NCBI RefSeq assembly: GCF_000709085.1
Contig: NZ_JFBD01000021.1
Location: 1-38,466 of the forward strand
From: Virgibacillus alimentarius
GTDB taxonomy: Bacteria; Bacillota; Bacilli; Bacillales; Amphibacillaceae
Direction of reading: 5' to 3'
DNA: 38,466 nucleotides
Positions 27,418 through 35,589 of this stretch are shown in pieces. Numbering within the stretch: position 1 is the stretch's first letter; the number at the start of each line of letters is the position of its first letter. The notes below the pieces were generated by a model that was given only the letters and a program-made list of their open reading frames with translations, was not told the origin of the DNA and searched no databases. The translations under genes and the position numbers were made by a program.

Positions 27418-27448
27418 CACAGGCATAAAAAGATTATCTCTATCTGTG
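27418..27448 (-). terminator. Possible weak terminator after the FadR-type regulator
   Basis: CACAG and CTGTG pair at the base with a short inner AGA/TCT, followed on the minus strand by AAACTTTTT. The stem is weak, so partial readthrough into accDA is likely. Confidence 0.35.
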
Positions 27449-27453
27449 TAACA

Positions 27454-28086
27454 TTAATCTTCATAAGGTAAAACCACCCCATTAAATAAGTTTTCAATCA
27501 GCCCATATTGATTAGTCATATAATTTTGGAGTAGCTCTTCATAAAAAGATGGCTTATAATAGCTTTTATTAATGGTAAATGAAAACCTCTCCATGAGTTG
27601 CCATACTTTTTTCAACAACAGATTTTTAGTTTTATCAAATAAATACTCAAAAAACATAACATGTTTATCGTATGGAAGAAGTTCTGAATTATCGATAATT
27701 GATCGTAGCCTGTCCAAATCATTTTCATCAAGATCGTAAAACACCTGTTTCGCAGCTTCTTTTTCCAACATTTTTTTTGTTGAAAACAAATCGCCTTTCG
27801 TAACGCTTTTTTGTAATATAAAAGAGGATAATAACTCAACGGTTTGAAGTGAACGATATGTACTTAAGTAAGTTCCTTCACCATGTCTTGTTTCAATCAA
27901 CCCTAATAATTCCAATGCACGTAAAGCCTCCCGAATAGAGGATCTGCCCGCTTGTAATTTTTCGGACAATTCCCTTTCTGAAGGCAGTTTATCGCCAGAC
28001 TCCAATTGATTGTTATCAATAAACTGGCGAATTTCTTTTAATACTCCTTGATATACCTTCTGCTTAGGTGACATGGACACAGCCAT
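27454..28086 (-). CDS. FadR/GntR-family transcriptional regulator with a shortened effector domain
   Basis: The 210-residue protein starts with a clear GntR winged helix (about 8-75: KVYQGVLKEIRQFIDNNQL, GDKLPSERELSEKLQAGRSS, IREALRALELLGLIETRHGEGTYL). The rest (about 76-210) resembles the start of an FCD domain (MLEKEAAKQVFYDLDENDLDRL) but is shorter than the usual 150 or so residues. Where FCD proteins carry FH and later metal-binding His residues, this one has FF. The frame opens at TTG 28104, but GGGAGG just before the ATG at 28086 supports that start. It is 21 bp after the malic enzyme gene and upstream of accDA. A FadR-type operator is present at the malic enzyme promoter, so I infer autoregulation and control of malic enzyme. 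The effector is unknown. Confidence 0.85.
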   Translation of the reverse strand: MAVSMSPKQKVYQGVLKEIRQFIDNNQLESGDKLPSERELSEKLQAGRSSIREALRALELLGLIETRHGEGTYLSTYRSLQTVELLSSFILQKSVTKGDLFSTKKMLEKEAAKQVFYDLDENDLDRLRSIIDNSELLPYDKHVMFFEYLFDKTKNLLLKKVWQLMERFSFTINKSYYKPSFYEELLQNYMTNQYGLIENLFNGVVLPYED

Positions 28087-28107
28087 GGTTCCTCCCTTTG
28101 ACAAAAT

Positions 28108-29343
28108 CTATTTATTTATTTCTGTCAATTGTCTAGTTTTTTCAGCAACGTCTTCAGGGTTTACTTGTATTCTTGCAACACCGGATTCCATAGCTGCCTT
28201 AGCAACACTTGAAGCTACAATTGGTGCTACACGTGGATCAAAAGGGGCAGGTATAACATAATCTTCACTTAATTCATCATTATTGATAAGGGAAGCAATG
28301 CCTTCAGCTGCTGCAACTTTCATTTTTTCATTAATACGTGTCGCCCGTACATCTAGAGCACCGCGAAAAATACCTGGAAATGCAAGTACGTTATTTACTT
28401 GGTTAGGAAAGTCTGATCTACCAGTACCAATGATTTTTGCGCCTGCATTTTTTGCATCCTCCGGTAATATTTCCGGATCTGGGTTAGCCATGGCAAAAAT
28501 TATTGGATCATCATTCATCTTCCTTACCATATCTTGTGTTAAGGCCCCACCAACAGATACACCTATAAATACATCTGCCCCTTCTACCATTTCTTCAAGA
28601 GATCCTTGTTTTCTTTCCTTATTCGTTTTCGTAGCTATTTGTTCTTTAACCTCATTCATGCCATTGGCACGACCTTCAAAAATAGCTCCTTTGGAATCAC
28701 ACATAATAACTTCTCGTACCCCAAGATTATAAAGTAGTTTAATAATTGCAATACCTGCTGCACCTGCACCATTAGCTACTACTTTTATATCTGAGAATGA
28801 TTTTCCTACAAGTTTTAAAGCGTTCATTAATCCAGCTACTGTCACAATGGCTGTACCGTGCTGATCGTCATGAAAAATAGGGATATTCGTTTCTTTCTTT
28901 AAACGCTCCTCAATAATAAAACAGTTAGGCGCAGCAATATCTTCTAAATTTACTCCGCCAAAGGTTGGTTGCATTAACTTCACTGTACGAACAACCTCAT
29001 CAACATCACTTGTTTCTAGACAAATCGGAAATGAATCCACTCCTGCAAAGCTTTTAAAAAGCACTGATTTACCTTCCATTACCGGTAAAGCAGCTTCTGG
29101 TCCAATATTTCCCAATCCCAAAACCGCTGATCCATTACTTACTACAGCAACCATATTTCCCTTCATTGTATAATCGTACACAGTCTCTCTGCGATCATAA
29201 ATTTCCTTACATGGTTCTGCAACTCCCGGGGAGTATGCTAAGCTTAGATCTTTTGCATTGCGAACAGGAACCTTCGACTGTACCGAAAGTTTCCCCTTAT
29301 TTGTTTTATGAACATGTAATGCTTCATCTCTTAATTTTGTCAT
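28108..29343 (-). CDS. ytsJ: NADP-type malic enzyme (YtsJ-like)
   Basis: Malic enzyme decarboxylates malate to pyruvate and reduces NADP, linking the TCA cycle with NADPH supply. The 411-residue protein matches the short bacterial malic enzymes: AKDLSLAYSPGVAEPCKEI, YTMKGNMVAVVSNGSAVLGLGNIG, IAAPNCFIIEE, HDDQHGTAIVTVAGL with metal-binding Asp residues, the Rossmann motif GAGAAGIAI, and FAMANPDPEI. It is closest to B. subtilis YtsJ, the NADP-dependent main isoform. ATG with GAGGGAG upstream. It leads a unit with the FadR-type regulator and perhaps accDA; making NADPH and malonyl-CoA together would feed lipid synthesis. Confidence 0.93.
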   Translation of the reverse strand: MTKLRDEALHVHKTNKGKLSVQSKVPVRNAKDLSLAYSPGVAEPCKEIYDRRETVYDYTMKGNMVAVVSNGSAVLGLGNIGPEAALPVMEGKSVLFKSFAGVDSFPICLETSDVDEVVRTVKLMQPTFGGVNLEDIAAPNCFIIEERLKKETNIPIFHDDQHGTAIVTVAGLMNALKLVGKSFSDIKVVANGAGAAGIAIIKLLYNLGVREVIMCDSKGAIFEGRANGMNEVKEQIATKTNKERKQGSLEEMVEGADVFIGVSVGGALTQDMVRKMNDDPIIFAMANPDPEILPEDAKNAGAKIIGTGRSDFPNQVNNVLAFPGIFRGALDVRATRINEKMKVAAAEGIASLINNDELSEDYVIPAPFDPRVAPIVASSVAKAAMESGVARIQVNPEDVAEKTRQLTEINK

Positions 29344-29448
29344 GCTTTACTCGCTCCCTCTTATAAAAATTTATCTATGATTTATGGCCATTCATCTTCA
29401 TAAAATACTTTTAATAAAAAATAGTACTATTTTTTTCATGCGTTCACA

Positions 29449-29502
29449 AGGTGGTCAGACCACTTAATCATTTAATTATAACAGATAGGAATAATCTGTA
29501 AA
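29449..29502 (-). promoter_or_regulatory. Promoter and FadR-type operator of the malic enzyme unit
   Basis: Minus strand: -35 TTTACA (plus 29497-29502), 16-bp spacer, extended -10 TGTTATAAT (plus 29475-29483). Downstream of the start site is a perfect 13-bp palindrome GTGGTCAGACCAC (29451-29463) whose core TGGTCAGACCA matches the FadR-family half-site pattern TGGTCNGACCA. Between the -35 and -10 is another inverted repeat, ACAGAT-N7-ATCTGT (29481-29499). Confidence 0.8.
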
Positions 29503-29510
29503 GTTTTTGT

Positions 29511-32500
29511 TTATCTTTCTAAAACAACACTTCTCTTGCCAAAATAATTTTTTAGAACTTGTATACACTCATTATTTGGATTTATAAAATAATTACCGGT
29601 TAGTTTATAAGTGCGTCTGCTCTCTTCATGGTACACTATTATCGGCGTACTTCCTGGAAATTTACAAGCAATTTTCCGCAGCCAGTATAATGCCTCTTCA
29701 CTATGCTTTTGCGTTAATTTGATAAATAAACGATGTGAAGTTTCTTGATTTAAAACACTTGTATCAAAAGGGGCGATTTCTGAAAGCAGCCATTGCACAC
29801 TATTATTTCTTATTTCGGTTTTTCCGGATACAAAAATCATCATTTCTTCTTTTAGCCATTTTCCTTTATTTCGATAAAGTTCTGGAAAAACTACCGCCTG
29901 CATATCGGCAGTTTCATCTCCAATGGTTATGAATGCCATTGGATCACCACGTTTCGTTCGAATGGTTTTAATGGATTGAACGATTACTGCGCATTTAAGA
30001 TTGTTTTTTCCTGTTAATTTTTTGGCATTGCTCATCGTGATATAACCATTTTTTCTAAGCTTCGTTCTATAATCTTTTAATGGATGACTGGACACATAAA
30101 CTCCTAAGAGTTCTTTTTCAAATGTCAATCTCCTTATCTGACTAAAATCATCCATTTTGATATAGGTAGCATCTAAATTTATTTGGTCTTTAAAATAAGC
30201 AGTTTGATCCTTAAATTCACGGAACAGCTCTCCTTGTTCCATAGCTGGATCAATCGTTGCAAGCAAACTCGCACGATTTGGGTACAATTCATCGAATGCT
30301 CCAGCTAAAATAAGATTTTCGAGCACTTGCCTATTTATTACTTTAAATGAAACACGTAAACAAAAATCGAATAAACTTTTAAATGGTTTCTCCTTACGAG
30401 CACGAATAATTTCTTTAACCACTTGACCACCAATTCCCTTGACAGAAAGGAGACCGATTCGGATTGACTCTCCTTCAACCGTATACTTCCCGTAACTTTT
30501 GTTTATTGATGGCGATACTATTGATAGTTTCAAACCTTTTGCTTCTTTAATATAAAGGTCAATTTTATCTTGTTGATTGGCAACGGAACTCAATAATTCC
30601 GCAAAAAAATTCGCTGGGTAATGCGCTTTTAAAAAAGCTAACTGATATGAAATTTTACTATATGCAACCGCATGACTTCTATTAAAGCCATAATTAGAAA
30701 ATTTTACTATCCACATAAATATTTGCTCTGCTATTTTTCTTTCATATCCATTTTGCAAGCACCCTCGTACAAATGCTTCTCTTTGCTCCTGCATTACGAT
30801 TTCATTTTTTTTACTAACAGCTCGCCGTAAAATATCGGCTTGGCCAAGTGTAAACCCAGCTATCTGATGGGCGATTTGCATAATTTGCTCTTGATAGATT
30901 AATACACCATAGGTTTTCTCTAAAATAGACGCTAAATCTTGATGAGGATATGCAACCTGTTCAGATTTGTTTTTCCGCTTTGTATAAACAGGAATATACT
31001 CCATTGGTCCTGGTCGAAATAACGCATTAACTGCAACAATATCTTCAAATTCGGTAGGTTTTAAGTTCTTTAGTACTTGTTTCATACCGTTCGATTCTAG
31101 TTGAAAAACTCCATTTGTGTTCCCTTCTTGCAAAAGAGCGAATGTTTTAGAATCAGTCAATGGAATTTCTTGTAATGAAATATCTTTATTTCTTGAAAAT
31201 TGAACTGATCGAATAATCTTTTCTAACAATGTTAAATTTCGCAAACCTAAAAAGTCAATCTTTAGCAACCCAATAGCTTCTAGATGATTCATTGAATATT
31301 GTGTTAAACTTGTTTCATTTGAGCCAGTAGTTAACGGAGCGTGTTCTACTAAAGGTTTATCGCTAATAACGACTCCCGCTGCATGTGTTGATACATGCCT
31401 TGGCAAACCTTCTAACTTTTCCGCTATTGTAAATAGCAATTTTAAGCTTTCCGACTGTTTAATATATTGCTTAAGTTCATTTGACTCCTCTACATAATTC
31501 ACAATTCTTTTTTGCGCATTTGTAGGGATGTGTTTCATGATGAAATAAGCATCGGGTTGATTAATACCAATTGTTTTTATTAGTTCTCTTAATATAGATC
31601 GGGGAGCAAAAGTACCGAAAGTAATGATTTGTGCAACATGCTCTTTTCCGTACTTCTCTCGCACATATTCAATTACTTCATCCCTCCGGTTGTCCGAAAA
31701 ATCAATATCAATATCAGGCATTGTAATTCGTTCCGGATTTAAAAATCGTTCAAATAATAAACCATATTTAATTGGATCTACATCAGTTATCCCTAATACA
31801 TAAGCCACCAAGGAGCCAGCTGCAGAACCACGCCCTGGGCCAACTATAATATTATTTTTCTTCGCATAAGAAATAAAGTCCCATACGATTAAAAAATAAT
31901 CACTAAATTTCATTGACTTAATAACCTTCAGTTCATACGTCAGTCGATCAGAAATTTCTTTTGTTATCGCACTGTACCTTTGATTTACATTGCGCCAGCA
32001 TATTTTATCCAAATAGATATGCGAGTCCATTTGTCCCGGAACAGGATAAGTAGGCATTATCCGGTTGTTAAAGTTGAACGAAACGTCACATTTTTTGACA
32101 ATGCTTTCTGTTTCCTTAATCACTTCTGGCCAAAAGGATCCGAATAATTGATCCATTTCTTCGGTTGTCCGTAAATGGTGCTGTTTCACCGCTGGATTAG
32201 TAATTTTTAAAGACCAGCGTTCCCCTCTTTTCATTGCTTGTAAGCAATCATAAGCAACGTCGTCTTTTTCATCAAGATAACGAACATCATTAAGCGCAGC
32301 GACAGGAATTTGTTTTATTTTGTGAAAAGCTTTTATTAATTTATGCAGCTTTCGTTCTTCCTCACGTCCATGATCTTGGATTCCTAAATAAAAATCACCC
32401 GTGTAAAACATATCTTTCCATGCATCAACATAAGACTCTGCTGCTTCTTGTTGATAATTATATAGTAGAGTCGCTAATGCACTATTTTGTACCGGAAGAA

Positions 32501-32864
32501 TACACAAAAGATCTCTTGTCAATGAACCTAACGCTTCTTTGTCAATCGAGTCCTTTTTATTCATTTGAATATATGTACTTAACTTCATTAAGTTTTGATA
32601 TCCATCGTTATTTTTGGCTAACAAGATACATTGATCTTTTTCCTGATTTAAACTTACAACTGTCGTTAACATCCCAATAATAGGTTTCAATCCATTTGAT
32701 TTACAGGCTTGAAAAAAAGGAATGGCTCCATATAAGACATTTTCATCTGTAAGGGCTATCGCCTTAAAATTTAATTCTTTAGCTCTTTTAACTAGTTTTT
32801 CGATTGTAATGGTACTATTCATTAAGCTATATCCACTGCGTACTTGCAAGTGTGTAAAAGACAT
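29511..32864 (-). CDS. dnaE: DNA polymerase III alpha subunit DnaE
   Basis: In Bacillus, DnaE extends RNA primers and hands over to PolC. The 1117-residue protein has an N-terminal PHP domain (1-200), the family C polymerase core with GPGRGSAAGSLVAYVLGI (342-359) and catalytic Asp residues in PDIDIDF (383-389) plus KIDFLGLRNL, a tandem HhH region (LLSVKGIGGQVVKEII), and an OB fold near 975-1040 (MAFITIGDETADMQAVVF). Length fits B. subtilis DnaE (about 1115). The PHP domain reads HLQVRSGYS and LTDEN, losing His ligands present in relatives, so a nuclease role is unlikely. ATG start. The stop is 10 bp from the malic enzyme -35 region, with no strong terminator. Confidence 0.96.
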   Translation of the reverse strand: MSFTHLQVRSGYSLMNSTITIEKLVKRAKELNFKAIALTDENVLYGAIPFFQACKSNGLKPIIGMLTTVVSLNQEKDQCILLAKNNDGYQNLMKLSTYIQMNKKDSIDKEALGSLTRDLLCILPVQNSALATLLYNYQQEAAESYVDAWKDMFYTGDFYLGIQDHGREEERKLHKLIKAFHKIKQIPVAALNDVRYLDEKDDVAYDCLQAMKRGERWSLKITNPAVKQHHLRTTEEMDQLFGSFWPEVIKETESIVKKCDVSFNFNNRIMPTYPVPGQMDSHIYLDKICWRNVNQRYSAITKEISDRLTYELKVIKSMKFSDYFLIVWDFISYAKKNNIIVGPGRGSAAGSLVAYVLGITDVDPIKYGLLFERFLNPERITMPDIDIDFSDNRRDEVIEYVREKYGKEHVAQIITFGTFAPRSILRELIKTIGINQPDAYFIMKHIPTNAQKRIVNYVEESNELKQYIKQSESLKLLFTIAEKLEGLPRHVSTHAAGVVISDKPLVEHAPLTTGSNETSLTQYSMNHLEAIGLLKIDFLGLRNLTLLEKIIRSVQFSRNKDISLQEIPLTDSKTFALLQEGNTNGVFQLESNGMKQVLKNLKPTEFEDIVAVNALFRPGPMEYIPVYTKRKNKSEQVAYPHQDLASILEKTYGVLIYQEQIMQIAHQIAGFTLGQADILRRAVSKKNEIVMQEQREAFVRGCLQNGYERKIAEQIFMWIVKFSNYGFNRSHAVAYSKISYQLAFLKAHYPANFFAELLSSVANQQDKIDLYIKEAKGLKLSIVSPSINKSYGKYTVEGESIRIGLLSVKGIGGQVVKEIIRARKEKPFKSLFDFCLRVSFKVINRQVLENLILAGAFDELYPNRASLLATIDPAMEQGELFREFKDQTAYFKDQINLDATYIKMDDFSQIRRLTFEKELLGVYVSSHPLKDYRTKLRKNGYITMSNAKKLTGKNNLKCAVIVQSIKTIRTKRGDPMAFITIGDETADMQAVVFPELYRNKGKWLKEEMMIFVSGKTEIRNNSVQWLLSEIAPFDTSVLNQETSHRLFIKLTQKHSEEALYWLRKIACKFPGSTPIIVYHEESRRTYKLTGNYFINPNNECIQVLKNYFGKRSVVLER

Positions 32865-32974
32865 GCTATCCCGCCTTCAATTTCTCTAAATATATTATAA
32901 CGAATCTAAGAATTACATGCATCTGAACAAACTTAAGCAGAAATTTTGATTGTGAATGAATTATAAAGAATTTA

Positions 32975-33002
32975 CATATCTTGTCCTTTTCTTTCATATA
33001 TT
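32975..33002 (+). promoter_or_regulatory. Possible sigma-E promoter of ytrH-ytrI
   Basis: CATATCT (32975-32981) and CATATATT (32995-33002), separated by 13 bp, resemble the sigma-E elements (ATAT-type -35 and CATACA-T-type -10). In B. subtilis ytrHI is sigma-E dependent. The match is loose. Confidence 0.4.
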
Positions 33003-33035
33003 TTTATGACTACGACTTTTCAAAGGAGTCTTAAA

Positions 33036-33368
33036 ATGGAAGAACGATTTTTTGTTACTTTTATTCATTGCTTTTTTATTGCTTTTGGAGTAATTATGGG
33101 TGGTGCTGTCATTGGCAGCATCGGATCATTTGTTACTGGAGAAGCCCCTTTGACAGCAATGAATCGAATTGCAAGAGGGTTACGTATTTGGGCAATCGTG
33201 GCTGCAATCGGAGGTACATTTGACGCTATTGCTAATTTTGAAAGAGGATTACTTGATGGGTCAACAATCGACCTCATTAAACAAATCTTATTTATTATAT
33301 CAGCAATGGGTGGCGTAAAAGCCGCGATTGTGTTGCTTAATTGGCTTATTCAGGAGGATGTTGCCTAA
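33036..33368 (+). CDS. ytrH: Sporulation membrane protein YtrH
   Basis: The 110-residue protein has three hydrophobic segments (about 6-28, 45-62 with IRGLRIW-type RIWAIVAAIGGTFD, and 80-103). The RIWAIVAAIGGTFDAIANFERG stretch is the recognisable YtrH signature, given here in parts: RIWAIVAAIGGTFD and NFERGLLDG. In B. subtilis YtrH is a mother-cell protein of the sigma-E regulon needed for efficient sporulation. The frame starts 10 codons earlier, but the ATG at 33036 with AAAGGAG 7-8 nt upstream fits better. Its TAA overlaps the ytrI ATG by one base (TAATG). Confidence 0.88.
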   Translation: MEERFFVTFIHCFFIAFGVIMGGAVIGSIGSFVTGEAPLTAMNRIARGLRIWAIVAAIGGTFDAIANFERGLLDGSTIDLIKQILFIISAMGGVKAAIVLLNWLIQEDVA

Positions 33369-33871
33369 TGCATATTCCTCCTTATCATAAAAAAGAAAGC
33401 TGGCAGCGGTTCTTTATTGGTATGTTTTTTGGGGGCATTATTGCATATTGTATATTCATCTATATGTATGGATCAATGTATGAGCGCTTAGTTGAGCAGA
33501 ATTTAAATTTACAATCAGAGTTAACAGAACTAGAAAAACAAAATGAAGTATTGTTGCAGGATAAAAAAGATTTAGATGAAAAATCAAAGGAATCATACAC
33601 CATTGATTCCATTGAAATAAATATAACAAACAAAAAACAGCTTCGTTTAGAACGCTTGATCGTACATCAATTAGAAGAAATGATAAAACAAGAAATAAAT
33701 CACATTATCGGACAAGACATTTCCGTTGTTGCTGAAAATGATCAGCTTCTTTTATCAACAATTGAAAATAAAACCTTTTCTATAGACGATCTCAACTATT
33801 ATTTTGAAATCCAACGATTAACCATCGCAAAAAAAGTAAAGATAACTGCAAAAGCAAAAATCTCATCCTAA
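33368..33871 (+). CDS. ytrI: Sporulation membrane protein YtrI
   Basis: The 167-residue protein has a short cytoplasmic N-terminus, one membrane segment (about 14-34, FFIGMFFGGIIAYCIFIYMY), a coiled coil (about 37-75, rich in Leu, Glu and Lys) and a C-terminal domain (about 80-167) with alternating charged and hydrophobic residues. This is the layout of YtrI, which acts with YtrH in sporulation. The start at ATG 33368 overlaps the ytrH stop and has AGGAGG about 11 nt upstream; an upstream in-frame ATG lies inside ytrH and lacks support. No clear terminator follows. Confidence 0.85.
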   Translation: MHIPPYHKKESWQRFFIGMFFGGIIAYCIFIYMYGSMYERLVEQNLNLQSELTELEKQNEVLLQDKKDLDEKSKESYTIDSIEINITNKKQLRLERLIVHQLEEMIKQEINHIIGQDISVVAENDQLLLSTIENKTFSIDDLNYYFEIQRLTIAKKVKITAKAKISS

Positions 33872-33952
33872 AATAGTCATCATTTTCCTGTCCCGTATCA
33901 TATAATCATTTTTGATGGATACTTAGATTCTAATGTAAAGGGAAGGAGTATG

Positions 33953-34144
33953 ATGTTCATTATGAATGAGCGGCAAATCAGAGATGAAAAAATGAAGCAG
34001 CTTAAAAAGGGACAGTCAGCCTATGCAGAATCATATGAGCTAATCCGGTTATTATTACGTGACATTAAGAAGTATAATTTACAGGTACATTGTGATCGTA
34101 CGAATATTGGGTGCTGGTTTATCCCTATATCGGATCAAGAATAA
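33953..34144 (+). CDS. Small protein of unknown function
   Basis: A 63-residue, highly charged protein (MNERQIRDEKMKQLKKGQ at its start region, then a basic amphipathic helix YELIRLLLRDIKKYN and a C-terminal part with Cys residues: VHCDRTNIGCWFIPI). It has no membrane segment or signal peptide. AAGGAG at 33943-33948 lies too close to the ATG at 33950; starts at 33953 or 33962 are both possible and I cannot decide. It is on the same strand as ytrHI and before nrnA, a position where B. subtilis also has a small gene, so it may be the counterpart of that gene. No function can be assigned. Confidence 0.7.
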   Translation: MFIMNERQIRDEKMKQLKKGQSAYAESYELIRLLLRDIKKYNLQVHCDRTNIGCWFIPISDQE

Positions 34145-34162
34145 GTGAAATGCTATTTTAAA

Positions 34163-34189
34163 ACGCTGATCTCACTGTAAGATCAGCGT
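34163..34189. terminator. Hairpin between the small gene and nrnA
   Basis: A perfect 10-bp stem ACGCTGATCT/AGATCAGCGT with a 7-nt loop lies between two convergent genes. The minus-strand flank is TTTAAAAT, a weak T-tract, so it more likely serves nrnA; on the plus strand there is no T-run. Confidence 0.6.
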
Positions 34190-34193
34190 GATG

Positions 34194-35141
34194 TTAATCA
34201 ACATAGGATCTGCAAACCTGTTCTAAATCTTGGATAACATTATCCGTTTCTTCCCATGAATACACGGAAGCACCAGCCGCCATCGGATGACCTCCACCAT
34301 TATATTTAGCGGCAATATCATTAATAACCGGTCCTTTTGAACGGAGGCGTACACGTATCAAATTCTCTTCTTCTATAAAGATAGCCCATGCATTGATTCC
34401 TTCAATATCGCCTAAAGTACCGACTAAAGAACTACTTTCCATTGGGGTTATATCGTATTCTTCTAAAATAGCTTTTGTTATTTTTATACTACTCATACCT
34501 GATGAAGATAATTTAAAGTTTTGCAATATATAACCTTTTAATTTTGCTATATTGTCTTTTATACTATACAAGTTTGTATATAAATTTACTCGATCAAAAT
34601 TATAAGATACAAGTTCAGCTGCATATTGAAATGTTTTTTTCGTCGTGTTTGGAAATAAAAATCTGCCAGTATCTCCTACAATACCACCATAAATCAACCG
34701 GGCTGCATCGTCATTTAGTTGAAAACCTTCATCCCTGGCTTGTAAGTAAAATTCGTAAATCATTTCACATGTAGAGCTCGCTGATGTATTTACCCACCTG
34801 ATATCCCCGTATTGGTCAACATTCGGATGGTGATCGATCTTAATGATTTGTTCACCAAGTCGATATCGTTCGTCACTAATGCGATCTACATTTGCTGTGT
34901 CACACACAATAACGAGCGCTCGTTCGTATTCCTCGTTATCTACCTGATCCATTCTTACTAAGAAGTGAAGAGCTGGATCTTCTTCACCTACGATATACAC
35001 TTTTTTATCAGGAAAGGATTGTTTAATTATTTCCTTTAAACCTGCTTGCGAACCAAGGGCATCAGGATCTGGCCGAACATGGCGATGAATTATAATCGAT
35101 TCGTATTCTTTAATAGTTTGAATTATTTGTTTAATAGTCAT
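34194..35141 (-). CDS. nrnA: Oligoribonuclease/pAp phosphatase NrnA
   Basis: NrnA degrades short RNA oligomers and dephosphorylates pAp. The 315-residue DHH-family protein has the metal-binding motifs HRHVRPDPDALGS (His21, Asp25, Asp27), VCDTAN (Asp81) and DHHPN (Asp103, His104, His105), and a C-terminal DHHA1 domain ending GGGHPMAAGAS. Length and motifs are those of B. subtilis NrnA (YtqI). It may also act on linear dinucleotides such as pApA. ATG start; the upstream region has ATGGGG but only a modest ribosome site (GGGGAAATGAA). Divergent from ytpI. Confidence 0.94.
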   Translation of the reverse strand: MTIKQIIQTIKEYESIIIHRHVRPDPDALGSQAGLKEIIKQSFPDKKVYIVGEEDPALHFLVRMDQVDNEEYERALVIVCDTANVDRISDERYRLGEQIIKIDHHPNVDQYGDIRWVNTSASSTCEMIYEFYLQARDEGFQLNDDAARLIYGGIVGDTGRFLFPNTTKKTFQYAAELVSYNFDRVNLYTNLYSIKDNIAKLKGYILQNFKLSSSGMSSIKITKAILEEYDITPMESSSLVGTLGDIEGINAWAIFIEEENLIRVRLRSKGPVINDIAAKYNGGGHPMAAGASVYSWEETDNVIQDLEQVCRSYVD

Positions 35142-35245
35142 TTCATTTCCCCATTCAATTTAATAATTTTTCAGTCTGGCTAAATAAGCTAAAACAAGCT
35201 ACAATAGTTAAAGAAAGTAAGAAATCTTTAGCAGGAGTAGATGAT

Positions 35246-35536
35246 ATGATTATTTTTCCAATTATTATCGTTCTGTCAATTGTCTTCTATGTATATTATA
35301 AAGTCGCAATAGTAAAAAGCAAAGATCCTCTTACACAAGCATATTTCAATGCAAAATCTAGAATTTGCCTTGGAAGTTTTGTTTTCTTTTTTGGTATCAA
35401 TCAATACTTATTTTACCAAACACGCTTTTCACTTTTTATAGGAATTGTTTTCTTAATTCTTGGCGGAATGCAATTGATTACTGGTTTAAAAGAAACAAAA
35501 CACTACCAGAAGGAATGGAAAAGATTAAACGCTTAA
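35246..35536 (+). CDS. ytpI: YtpI-family membrane protein
   Basis: The 96-residue protein has three hydrophobic segments (about 2-19, 42-58, 62-79), with the motif KDPLTQAYFNAKSRICLG between the first two and a charged tail (KETKHYQKEWKRLNA). Sequence, size and position between nrnA and ytoI match B. subtilis YtpI. Function is unknown. ATG with AGCAGGAG about 8 nt upstream. It faces ytoI with a bidirectional terminator between. Confidence 0.85.
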   Translation: MIIFPIIIVLSIVFYVYYKVAIVKSKDPLTQAYFNAKSRICLGSFVFFFGINQYLFYQTRFSLFIGIVFLILGGMQLITGLKETKHYQKEWKRLNA

Positions 35537-35551
35537 GCGTATTTGTAAGAG

Positions 35552-35582
35552 AAAAGCTGACTGCTTAAAGTAGTCAGCTTTT
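35552..35582. terminator. Bidirectional terminator between ytpI and ytoI
   Basis: AAAAGCTGACT (35552-35562) and AGTCAGCTTTT (35572-35582) form an 11-bp perfect stem with a 9-nt loop. Plus-strand flank TTTTT and minus-strand flank TTTTCTC let it end both convergent genes. Confidence 0.88.
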
Positions 35583-35589
35583 TCACTTT

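Noticed and set aside
28283-28732. 149-codon plus-strand frame opposite the malic enzyme gene
   Set aside because: It lies entirely antisense to a well-conserved enzyme and has no ribosome site or known motif.
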